Below are positions 11,956 to 22,320 of a stretch of DNA of 64,000 bases, piece after piece. Each line of letters begins with the position of its first letter. Position 1 is the stretch's first letter. The stretch comes from Castanea sativa. Taxonomy: Eukaryota > Streptophyta > Magnoliopsida > Fagales > Fagaceae. A program made the position numbers and the translations under genes. The stretch is taken from positions 12,978,945 to 13,042,944 of the forward strand of contig NC_134015.1 in NCBI RefSeq assembly GCF_040712315.1, written 5' to 3'. The notes below the pieces were generated by a model. That model saw only the letters and a program-made list of their open reading frames with translations. It was not told the origin of the DNA and did no database searches.

Positions 11956-12585
11956 TGATGATGTTCCGAAATCATCAATGAGTTATAAGCTCCAAGTCAC
12001 TCCAATAAATACTTGTAAAGTAAGAATATATGGACCAATCAGAAAGCACCGGTGTGACACTGGCCAAGAACCCTCCGAAGGTCAAATTAGTGAATGAGAA
12101 ATCTCTAAGAACTCTATAGTGAGAGAGCTAGGGATTTTCTGCGTACCTGAGAAAAGTGAAGGTCTAGTACTTATATAGTGGTGAGTGGTGAATCGAAATC
12201 CCTTCAAAGTAAGAATCTTTCCTTACAAAGAGGGTTTGACACTTAGGGTTTCCAAGATTTCTCGGTGTCTTTCCATATGAGGGAGACACGACTTCGTAGC
12301 AGATTCACTTTGCGTGATACGCAAGATATTTCCTAATGTGGACTTTCGTGGGAACCAAGACTCCGCTAGACCCGTCAACTTCATGCTTGCCCCATCGGGC
12401 TTTTGCTTACCCCGTCGGTTTTCCTTTCATCCGTCGAGATGTTTGTTTGTCGGGTTTATAATGTGATCCCATCTCTTTTTGTTGCTTTAGGTTCTTCGTC
12501 AGCTAATGTGGGACTGACGAACCCGTGAGCGTCGTCAGTGCTTATGTGTGACGTGTCTGGGCTATGGTCAAAAATACCACTATCA
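11956..12585 (-). mobile_element. Probable solo LTR in reverse orientation
   Basis: Plus-strand ends TGATGATGTT and ACTATCA, flanked by CTGAG (11951-11955) and CCGAG (12586-12590), one mismatch. Reverse-complemented, it shares the order of motifs with the LTR at 17027-17614: CCACGAA, GGAAAT.TCTTG, a TATATAAG box, CACCGGTG. The two are the same or sister families. No internal domain is adjacent. Confidence 0.65.
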
Positions 12586-12590
12586 CCGAG

Positions 12591-13468
12591 GATTACTTTG
12601 GCTGAAAGTTTCATACTTAATTATGAGTGTGACCAATCTTTGGGAGAGAACTACAATGCATTCTTGTCATAGAACTCAGTCTCTGATATCTCTGATTTAA
12701 TGACGAGAATTATTTGATTCATGAATTATATATATACACGTTACCTGATTTTTAAGGAGAATAACTTGATTCACAAAAATTATACATGTTTTTGCTTTTA
12801 AAACAATAGTGTTGAGAACAAGAATAACATAATATGATTATTCTTATAAGTGAACTATCTTGTTGTGATACCACTTTGTAGCTATCATTGTTGCTCGTAA
12901 GTGATGTTTTAATTTGACTGGTTGGTTCATGTTTGCCATTTTTTTTTGGATCCAGATTTCATGTATTTTATGTGGATACAAAATATCATAATATACCTGT
13001 GAAGATATCAGTTTTTGCTCTTCAAGTATTCATTACTTTAATTCATGTTTTTTAGGTTATGTTTGTTCAATTGTTTTGCCCTATTAATAAATTACACACA
13101 CAAAATTGTACAAGCTTAGTGTTCTTTTGGCATCTTTGCCAATTTTCAAGTTCAGAATGATGCAGTTTGCAAGATAAATCTTTTAACCACAATTTTTACG
13201 TAAGAAATATGCAAGATCACACTATATTTTTGTGGGTATGATCAACTCTAAATAGAGAGACCTAGAGGGAACGAAAAGTTTTAATAAAATGGTTAATAGA
13301 AATAATAGAAAATTTAGAGAATGTCTACTTTAGTTGATTTTATTATATAACTTACAGCTTTCTTGAAATATAAAGGAGGATAGGCTTTATGTACGAAGGA
13401 TGTATATACAAAGAGATGATCTCCCGAAGAAAAATATTACTTTATTTGATCTCTCTTTCCATCAACTA
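12591..13468. other. Intergenic, no gene seen
   Basis: AT-rich sequence with no open frame bearing a recognisable domain. Confidence 0.5.
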
Positions 13469-13477
13469 TAATTGTGC

Positions 13478-13869
13478 GGCCAAATTTTAGCTACAAAATT
13501 GGTTGTAGTTTTAGGCTACAAACTCACTCAATAAAATAAATATTACTGCATATTTTGAAAATCTAACCGTTGAATTGCATATTCTTTACACTCTTAATAC
13601 ACATGTCAAATTGTGTCAATCGGTTATTATTTACTATATAATCTATAAAATTATATTTTATGTATAATTTTAAATTACAAAAACTTGCAATTTAAAAATT
13701 TATTGATGACATAGCTATTGATCTTTAATTTTTTTGAAATTTTGCAAACATGGAGGATATAAGAAGATGTTATCCAATGGTGAATTTGTCAAAATTCACC
13801 TCCAATAAAAAGATATTAAGTGAGTTTGTAGCCCAAAACTACAATCAATTTTGTAGCTAATTTTTATCT
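13478..13869. mobile_element. Mutator-like MITE, 392 bp, 9-bp duplication
   Basis: Inverted ends of about 70 bp both carry TAGCTACAAAATTG.TTGTAG, followed by GGCTACAAACTCACT. It is flanked by perfect TAATTGTGC at 13469-13477 and 13870-13878. A second copy lies at 46725-47106. Nine-bp duplications and long TIRs point to the Mutator superfamily. Noncoding. Confidence 0.85.
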
Positions 13870-13878
13870 TAATTGTGC

Positions 13879-14571
13879 ACTCACAAAGCCTCGTGACAAA
13901 GCTACTCATATCATATCTTAAAAGGTATCTTAGCGACCAGAGTTGAATATGTATATTAATAATTGCAAGTTGTTGTGCATAATTACCAACGTTATGCTAC
14001 CTTCTTCTTCTTTTTTTTTTTTTTTTGATAATCAATGTTATGATATGTTACTTTGAAAATTAGGATATTTGACCATTTGGCATTTGGGTCCACACTCCAC
14101 AGTGCATACCACTTTACTCCAACAAAATTGCTATTATCAATTACATAATGACCAAAAGATATTTAAGATAGCATAATCCTTCAACAAATATGGAAGGGAT
14201 TGCTATCGATTTATCATTTTTGCCGTACAATATGAGAACTTCTAGTTTCTTTTCAAGGGATCAGAATTGGCTCCAAACAAGATCACTCAATCACAAAAGT
14301 ATGAATACATGAATGCACATACTTTTTTGTTTTTGTTTTTGTTTTTATTTTTATATTTATTATTTTATGGAAAATAAAATATAAAAAAGGATCTAATAAC
14401 TCAATTCAAGATACTAATTAATTTTTAGTATAAGTAAATTCAAACTTAAATCTTTTATTTGATAATACAATATTATACCAGTTAAACTAATTGGAACTTA
14501 CTAGATAAATCCTTAGCTAAAGATATAAATATGGCTATGATGAAAATTTTGGAAAATTATAAATAAAAAAA
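13879..14571. other. Intergenic, no gene seen
   Basis: Has (T)n and (TTTTTG)n tracts near 14010 and 14320. 14360-14540 resembles 35740-35905, an unclassified dispersed repeat. Confidence 0.5.
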
Positions 14572-16427
14572 TGACGTAAATGCACTTTTAATTCCTACAT
14601 TTTAACGTTTTTCCATTTTAATTCTTACATTTTATTTTTATCACTTTTAGTCCCTAAACCAATTAACGCATTATGCTTTCGTCCTTTCCGTCAGTCAACC
14701 GATAGAAATAGCTGAGGTGGCAGCCGGAAAAATTAAAATATTATAAAAAATGCCACATCAGCATTTAATTTTTTTAATAAAAAAATAATTTGTCAATTTA
14801 AACTATAAAAAAAAACATAATTAAAAACAATAAAATCAAATACCTATGAAGACAAGAACACACAAACCCAGAAAATCAAACCCAAGAACACAAATCAAAT
14901 GCAGAGGAAATTAAAACACAAACCCAAACCCAACTCTTAATCTCTAGCAAACCCAGAACATCACATGAAAAATCAAACCCTCCATACAAACATCAAACCC
15001 AGAAACAAACCCATAAATTTCAAACCCAAAAAAATTCGAGAAACTAACCCACAAATTCGAGAAACCCTTAAACAAACCTATAAATTTCAAACCCATAAAA
15101 ATTCGAGAAACTAACCCACAAATTCGAGAAACCCTTAAACAAACCTATAAATTTCAAACCCAGAAAAATTCAAGAAACTAACCCACAAATTCGAGAAACC
15201 TAGAAACAAACCCAAAAATCTCCACCGCAATTTCCGCCACAAATCTTCCATTTATCTCCACCGCACCACTAAGCTCGGTTCTACCACCTATCTCCAGTGC
15301 AATCTCTACCACCGAGCTGAGAGATTGAGAGATGAAAGAGAGAGACCCACTGATCTATGAGACATTGGAGGTAAATGCACTTTAAACCCAAATCCAAACC
15401 ACCGCCAAACTCAGCCCCTCTCTCTCTACCCAAATCCAAACCACCACTTTTTAGATTGGGTTTGTGCTCTTAAATTTGGGTTTGTGTTTTTAAACTATTT
15501 ACTCTAAAAAAAAATGGCTTGAATTTGCCAGATTTTAGTAGGTGAGAGGATCCGAAACCGGCTTGGATCTGGAGAGGGAAAGAGATGGAGCAGAAAAATG
15601 GGAGCTCAACGGCCTTGAGAATGGCTTTAAAACTTCCACTCAGTGGTGACCAGGTGCTTCCTGGACATGGATCGTGGGGCTGTGGAGTCTTTCTGGAGGA
15701 GTTGCTGGGAAATATCGACGGCTAGGATTCGACCCTGAGCTCTGTCCCTCGACGATACTATGTTCCTTACGCACTCACTAGGGATTGCCTGGATCATGTG
15801 GTACCCAGCCGATGATGGCTGCGATGAACTGTGGCTTGACATGGCGGTTCTCAAGTTGTTGGTAGTGAAGCACCACCACCTCACCATTTCTTCTTCTACT
15901 TCTACAAATGCAATGAGGGGTTTGGAGTTTGGAGTTTGGAGTTGGACTGTGTTGTGTTGTGTTGTGTTGTGTGAGGATTTTTAATTTTATTTCATTTTGT
16001 TTGTGATTTAATTTTTTTTGAGAGTAAATAGTTTTTGTTTGTTATTGTGTTCTTTGTGTTTTTGAATTTGAGTTTGTGTTTTAATTTCCTCGGCATTTGA
16101 TTTGTGTTCTTGGGTTTGAGTTTTTGGGTTTGTGTTATTGTGTTCATAGGCATTTGATTTTATTGCTTTTAATTCTGTTTTTTCTTCTTCTTTATTTAAG
16201 TTAAAATTGAGAAATTATTTTAAAAAATTTTAAATGCTGATGTGGCATTTTTTATAATATTTTAATTCCTCCGACTGCCACCTCAACTATTTTTGTCGAT
16301 TGACTGACGGAAAGGACGAAAATAACACGCGTTAATTGGTTTAGAGATTAAAAGTGGTAAAAATAAAATGTAGGGACTAAAATGAAAAAAACGTCAAAAT
16401 GTAGGAACTAAAAGTGTATTTATGCCA
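14572..16427. mobile_element. Long-TIR Mutator-like element (Pack-MULE candidate)
   Basis: The outer arms, about 14572-14945 and 16060-16427, are inverted repeats of some 370 bp. Shared blocks include TCCTACATTTT.ACGTTTTT, GTCCTTTCCGTCAGTCAA and TATTATAAAAAATGCCACAT. Inside the left arm, AAACCCA/AATTCGAGAAAC units are repeated in tandem at about 14990-15200. The core at 15240-15960 is more GC-rich and unrelated to the arms, with open frames on both strands (15627-15887 minus, 15760-15984 plus) that match nothing I recognise. No transposase. The core may be captured host sequence. No clear target duplication. Confidence 0.75.
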
Positions 16428-16510
16428 AAAAAAATATGTAAATAGACCAATATTTTTGACAAAACACACTGAATTGTAATAGCTTAGTATGTTTATGCAT
16501 ATCATGGATT

Positions 16511-18170
16511 ATGATAGTTTTGCTTTCATGGGATAATTTCATTAGATGGATAGACAAGAGAATAAAAGAAGACGTGTATTGCAAATTTGGGAATGGAGAC
16601 GTGGATTATAGGATTGGTAATGGAGACATCGAATGGCAATTGCTTGTGTTTAAGAATGGATTGAGTGGTTTTACTTGGAGTCCAATCACCAAAACGTGGA
16701 GTGCTGAACTAGAAATTTGGGAAAGTCTAATCCAAGTTTGTCATTTATATTATGTATATATTTGTTTCAATAACAGATCTACTAACGTGGACTTGTGTAC
16801 TAATTGTGTTAAGATGAGCTCTAAAAATTAATATGTTGTAGTAAGCACTCTGTGACCCTTTCTAAGCAGTCATAATTGAATGACAAATTAACCTCTTGAG
16901 GTTTGATAGATAGCTTGACTTCTCAATTCTCACAATGATTATCTTCTCTTTGTTGATCTTCACTATTTGCAACTTTAAATATTGAGGTTTAATTCTATTT
17001 ATGATAAATCAATAATTATTAATATCTGATGGGGACGTTTTCAACATGCAAAGCAGACAGGTTCAGTAGGGTCACCAGCTTTGGGGTGACAAAGGACCTT
17101 TAACAGACTGATAGTACCTACTAGGTGGACGACGACGAGGCTCGTCTATCTCGTACTGACAGAAGACGAAGCAACGACGGACGCAAGGCCAATAGGTCTG
17201 GTAAACCGATGGTCCCAGTGTGGTCTAGTTCGGTCTCCACGAATGTCTATACATGGAAATGTCTTGTATTCTACTCTCAACCCTAATCAGGGAAATCCCT
17301 ATAAGGAAAGGATCCCGTAGAATGCGAGTATTAATAAGAATCTTCTCTACAAGAAAATGCCTTCTCCGCAAATAAATAAAGGTCAGCTCTACACTATTAT
17401 AAAAACCCCGAATCCCTCACAAATCAAGATACGCGTAATTTTTCCAGCTCTGACACTCTAGAGTTGTAGAAATTCTCTCTAACTTAACCTTCAGAGGGTA
17501 TTTGGCTGGTAATACACCGGTGCTCTCTATAAGGTCTTCTTTGTTTTTGTCTCACAGGTTCTATCTAGAGCACGTGAGAACTGTGCGACTCACTAACGAT
17601 TTTTGGCATCAACAATATCAATCACCATTGGTTTTTGAAGCTATAATTTCTTATGTGCTAATTGTTTGATTACTATCAAACTTGTCAAGGTCATTTCATT
17701 ATACTAATACAATTCTTATTTTGTTGTCATTTTTTAACAGGCTAAACCTAAAGCAAAAGAGCTTAAGAACAAACTAATTCCAAAGTATGACAAATTGGTT
17801 GAGCTTTATGGACAAGATAGAGCAACTGGGGAACAATCTGAAATTGCGTCAAAGATGAGGCAACAGTGGGCTGCTTCAATTAGAAAGGGCTCTATGGAGA
17901 GCATTAAAGATAATGATCACTTAGCTGCTCAAAACGAAGTTACTTTGGAGAGCTGCTATAATGTGGGTGAAACGGATCTCCACAAAAGCCGAATAGGGAA
18001 AAACATCAAACAATGAGGACATGGAACAAATTATGGGGGCAATTCAGGATGTTGCGAATGAAGGCTTATCTCTTTCTTATTAAGAATCCAAAAATGTTAA
18101 GATCTTTTATTGGCTATCCAGTGGAGGAACGCAAGGAGATATTGTTTACAATGATGTCTGATCCTTAAAA
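16511..18170 (+). pseudogene. Myb/SANT-like domain protein, split by intron with LTR
   Basis: The first exon ends at 16735 after GLSGFTWSP..KTWSAELEIW; the second starts at 17741 after TTTTTAACAG with AKPKAKELKNK and RATGEQSEIA. Together they form the C-terminal half of the plant Myb/SANT-like DNA-binding domain (PF12776 type; usual pattern GW.P......W...I..NPK). The N-terminal half is too degenerate to follow. The frame ends at 18016; the remaining similarity (RSFIGYPVEERKEILFTMM, to about 18168) is in another frame, so this copy looks disabled. A solo LTR lies inside its intron. Confidence 0.65.
17027..17614 (+). mobile_element. Solo LTR, 588 bp, target duplication ATATC
   Basis: Starts TGATGGGGACG and ends GGCATCAACA, with perfect ATATC at 17022-17026 and 17615-17619. 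It contains a TATAAAAA box near 17399. It sits in the intron of the Myb/SANT-like pseudogene in the same orientation. No internal retrotransposon region is present. Confidence 0.9.
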
Positions 18171-18889
18171 TTTAAGCTTCTAAAAACCTTTTCAATTGAT
18201 GATTGAACTTGTAAACTCTTGGGATTAATTTTTGTGCTTTTGATATTGCAAAAAGGTGACATTCTTGGCCTGTTTTGGTTTTAGCATTTTGCTATTTGAT
18301 TGTACTAGTTTTATGAGTATTAGAAGAAAGTCAAGTTAGTATTTGAATCATATAGTTTGTTTAATTAATCTTTCAAATTTAGGCTTGCTAAAAGAAACTA
18401 CAGGTTTAAGAGAATGTAATGCAGGTAAGAAAAAATAACCTTTTTTACTATATGCAATGTTAAGGAAGTTTCTATTGGGTTCATCTATTTATTATCACGT
18501 GCATATAGTAAATTACAAAAATAAATAGAATTCTTTTTTTCTTTTTTTGAAGATTTGGATGCGACTAAACACCTTGTCTAAATGATACTGTTGAAGATTG
18601 TACCAACTAATTGGAATGTTATTGTGTGATTATATTGTATATTGTCTTTACCCATTCAGCCATTCTGTTCTGCTTCTACTCAAACAAACTATATTGGCTT
18701 TACCCCGTCTTAAACAGTAGAATATTTTTTCTTAAACAGTAGAATATTGTTTGTTTAAATGATTTGACAATCAGATTAGGTTAATTTCCGGGCAACTCTA
18801 CTTTACTTCCCCTTACTGATCCCCACCTTCCTCCTTCAATACAAACTAGACATAAATCTTGCATATGGTAGAATTTCATTTTCTCACAG
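18171..18889. other. Intergenic, no gene seen
   Basis: AT-rich; AAACAGTAGAATATT is tandemly repeated near 18713-18748. No supported gene. Confidence 0.5.
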
Positions 18890-19690
18890 GTTAATTTAAA
18901 TATTAAAGCAACATTATAAAAATTATCATTTCAACTTGTTAGGAAAGGAGCAACAAAAGCAACGTCATAAGAATTAAAATTAAACTGAATTTAAGATAAA
19001 AATAACTAGAAAATATATTATTTTATTTATCCAAATTGATCCCCTAAACAAAACAAATGAATATTAGGGTTTTGAAGAAATTTAGTTGCTTTTTTTTTTC
19101 ATTATTTTGTAGTATTCCCTAAGAAATACATACATGTTCATGATGAACAACATCTATGTTTCCTTAAGATCTTAATTAGAAAACTTAGTTGTTATCATTA
19201 AATCCCCTTTTTTATCATAAGCACATAGCACAGATGTTCTGAAAGTTGTAACCTCCCCATACTGAAATTCAAATACCAATTTATAAAATTGTTAAATTAT
19301 TTTATCACGATGTTTGAATTGGAAACATATCTTCTGATCCACGCTCGAGTATTCAAGCGCGGTCGAGTAGTTCCACGTTACAAAGTTGCTGTTACTGTCT
19401 TATTTCCTGGACAAGTCTAAGAATACTTTAGGCACACTTTTTTTCCACTCGCCACCATCATCGCCACCATCAGATATCGCCACCCTGACTTTAATTGCCT
19501 CATCATCGGTGAATTTCTTGAAGAGATTCATAAAACTTTTCGCCACACTCGAACGAGATAATGTTGATATATAACTTCATTTTTTTAATTTGGTAATATT
19601 TTGATTTGAATAAATAAATATCTGGTTTCTTTTTACAGCTACCTCAGAACACTATATATAAGGAGTCCAAGAAAATAAGGGTTTGAGCAC
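18890..19690. repeat. Duplicate of the 7570-9110 locus, without LINE
   Basis: Matches the flanks and body of the C2-like gene locus from GTTAGGAAAGG.GCA onward, including the shared 3' flank (AGAAAATATATTATTTTATT at about 19010) and the promoter. It lacks the 780-bp LINE insertion, so the duplication predates it or this is the ancestral state. Confidence 0.8.
19190..19580 (-). pseudogene. Decayed copy of the C2-like gene
   Basis: Starts with ATG at 19580 and encodes MKLYINIISFECGEKF, close to the start of the intact paralog at 8615-9019. It then shifts frame near 19530, and a stop follows LDLSRK near 19405. Later similarity (TWNYSTALEYS, QFKHRD) is recognisable. A TATA box is kept about 75-80 bp upstream. 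Pseudogene. Confidence 0.75.
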
Positions 19691-19926
19691 AATATTAATT
19701 GCATTTAAAGGTGTATCACACGAAAAGTTGCTCGTTTCAGTGAGGGTGTTCTCAAAAAACCTCTTCTTGTCTCGTAGCATTGTCGTCCCTTATCCGAGGT
19801 GTTTTTGTCCCTATGAATAACACTGTTATTCTCAGGCTAGTTGGGCAATTTTTTTCTAGGGTTACATGGAAACATTATTTTTCTACCCTTTTTTTTTCTT
19901 TTTTCTTTTTTCTTTTCGAACCCAAA

Positions 19927-20689
19927 ATGGATGATTTGTCAAATCAGTGGAAATCCCTCTCACTATCAGAGAAGGAAGGTTCAGGTCTGGCTTTAAAGCC
20001 TGACCAAGCCACCACAGAGTTTTCTATGGTGCCTTGATTCCTAACAAAACGCCCTATTAACCTGGATGCCATTACAAGTACCTTCAAACCCTTGTGGAGA
20101 ACAAAAATAGGGTTTAGGATGAAATTCATTGGTGACCACCTTATCCTTTTTTCTTCGACTCCAAAGAAGATGTCAACAGAATCTTAGCAGCAGAGCCTTG
20201 GAGTTTTGACAAGCACATCATGGTGGTATTAAGATATGATAACACGGTTGTTGTTAATAATTCAGACATGATCACAGTACCGTTTTGGGTGCAAGTACAT
20301 GAGATCCCATTACACTTCAGAAACAGAGTAGTGGCCGAACAGATTTGTGAGGCAATGACACTGTTATACAACCGGAGACCTCGAATAAGTGCGATGGAGG
20401 TAGCTTTATTCATGTACGTGTGGCTTTAAACATCTCCCTCCCCCTGTATTATGGTTGGCTTATCACTCTTGAAAACAACGAGGCTTATTGGGTCTCTTTA
20501 AGGTATGAACGCTTCCTAAATGTGCGCTACTAGTGCAGATGCCTCACCTACCCTGATAAGGATTGTGAAATATGGATTGAGAGTGAGGGATCACTAAGTA
20601 AGGAAGAACAACATTTCGGTCCCTGGTTGAGAGCAGCTCCTTTCACAACCTCTAGGAAGGGCTTCCTCTCGGTCCTGGGTTATTATGCC

Positions 20690-20700
<11 letters not shown>
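19927..20700 (+). mobile_element. LINE ORF1 remnant (DUF4283 and zinc knuckle)
   Basis: The plus strand encodes a plant L1-type ORF1-like protein: MDDLSNQWKSLSLSEKE at 19927, a stop at 20035, then DUF4283-type sequence (LAAEPWSFDKHIMVV, VPFWVQVHEIPLHFRN) to about 20400. After a frameshift comes a knuckle-like region with a mutated first cysteine (C.CLTYPDKDCEIW) and FGPWLRAAP at about 20620. It ends in an A-run and (TA)n at 20690-20736. At least one stop and two frameshifts; no reverse transcriptase follows. Confidence 0.85.
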
Positions 20701-20736
<36 letters not shown>

Positions 20737-20737
<1 letters not shown>

Positions 20738-21481
20738 AAAACACAGTCAAAATCTGGAAATCATAGATGGTTAGTTGCTATTGGCTCAAATTTGAACCTA
20801 ATACTAAGATTACTTCTTTGCCCCAATAATAACAACCAGTAACAACCTGTCACTTAAGATTTGTTGTAAAAATGTTGTGGACATATCATTTCTTTTAAAA
20901 ATTATTTTGATACAGTGTTTTCAGTTTTCAGCAATAGGCAGTCTTCAAACAGACTCTTAGTTTCACCGTCAAACTTCTTCCGGATGTTGAAGAGTGGAAC
21001 CTATAACAAAAGCATATGCAAAATTTGGTCTGAAAGAAATACTACTAAAAAAATACGTATATAAAAACCCACAAATTTTCTCTAGTGTGAAGTTAATTCA
21101 CGCACATATCTAGGAAGATGGAAAGCCATCAAATTGCACCAATTTTTTTTTTTATCAAAACTATCATATACAAATACACATGAATAAATTTATTATTTAA
21201 TTAAAAAAATAATTTTTATTATTTTATTTTTCTATCTATTTTTATAATTTAGATTTAATTTATGCTTTTAAAATTTATTTAATTTACATATGAAACTTGA
21301 TTAAGCAGCGTATTGTATGGGTAAAAAATAAAGCCTACAAGCCATACAAAATAATTAAAAATTTTAAGAATAAGAGAAGTAGCGGTGCATTAGGGAAAAA
21401 AAGTTGATATTATCAGTTATATATTTTAAAATATTTAGTATAACATTTTTTTTCCTTTTCTCAATGGTTGTAGGGAGGTTT
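20737..21481. other. Intergenic, no gene seen
   Basis: AT-rich upstream region of the eIF2B epsilon gene with no coding signal. Confidence 0.5.
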
Positions 21482-21624
21482 ACAGGGTATTTGGTACACA
21501 TACTTAAAAACTAAAAATTGTTGTTTGAAAACATGTGTGAGTGAAAAAGTATGTAGAAATAAGTATAATGTTATTTAAAAACTAAAAATTGTTATTTGAA
21601 ATGGTATACCAAACACCCCCTTAA
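21482..21624. mobile_element. Short MITE
   Basis: Ends GGGTATTTGGTACAC and (reverse complement) GGGGGTGTTTGGTATACC. Two copies of ACTAAAAATTGTT are inside. About 143 bp, noncoding; hAT-like ends. Confidence 0.55.
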
Positions 21625-22085
21625 CATTGCATGTTTTTTGATGTTCGATAAATTTTGCATTATTACTCTAGACTTATCAATTACGTTTTCATAACTAATT
21701 TTGTTACCAATATAAAGAAGGAGTATTATTTTCCCCAAACCTTAATAATCCTTTCACACTTGAAGTGGAATGGCATTCTCTAACATCTTGAAAAATCAAT
21801 AAAACTATAATGATAATTACCTCCAAAATTATTTAATAAAGAAATAAATTATAACCACCGCCTCATCACATTCTATTTATTTAGAGATTAGAGATAATTA
21901 TTAAAAAAAAGAAAAAAGAAAAAAAGATTAGAGATAAGATACTAAATAATATTTTATGCAAAAGTAGGAGTGCTCTTATTGGCTAATGAAAGCCGACCGC
22001 GGAGGAGTAAAGCCCCCGATAAAAACTCAAGTCTGCTTCACGTCACAACTCTCAAACAAAAGGAAAGGGTTTTTAATTTTGATAA

Positions 22086-22094
22086 TTAGGGTTT
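22086..22094 (-). promoter_or_regulatory. Telo-box upstream of eIF2B epsilon
   Basis: TTAGGGTTT is the reverse complement of the AAACCCTAA telo-box, which is common in promoters or leaders of plant translation genes. It lies about 230 bp before the start codon. Functional role is inferred from the gene class. Confidence 0.5.
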
Positions 22095-22251
22095 TTCTTT
22101 TCTGATTGTCCCCATAAAAAAAAAAAAAAAAAAAAATCTCAGTCAAATTCGATTTCAGAAAATAAAATTATTTTTGGGGCTTTTGCAAAATCCCAATTCT
22201 GTGATCACAGTTTGACGTGAAATCAATAAGTTTCAGAGCTTGTTTAAGGAG

Positions 22252-22312
22252 TGAGTGAGTGAGTGAGTGAGGATTAAGAGAAAGAAGAAGAAGAAGAAGA
22301 AGAAGAAGAGAG
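22252..22312. repeat. (GTGA)n and (GAA)n in the eIF2B epsilon leader
   Basis: About five GTGA units, then about nine AAG/GAA units ending 9 bp before the start codon. Probably 5' untranslated and likely length-variable. Confidence 0.85.
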
Positions 22313-22320
22313 AAGGAAGA

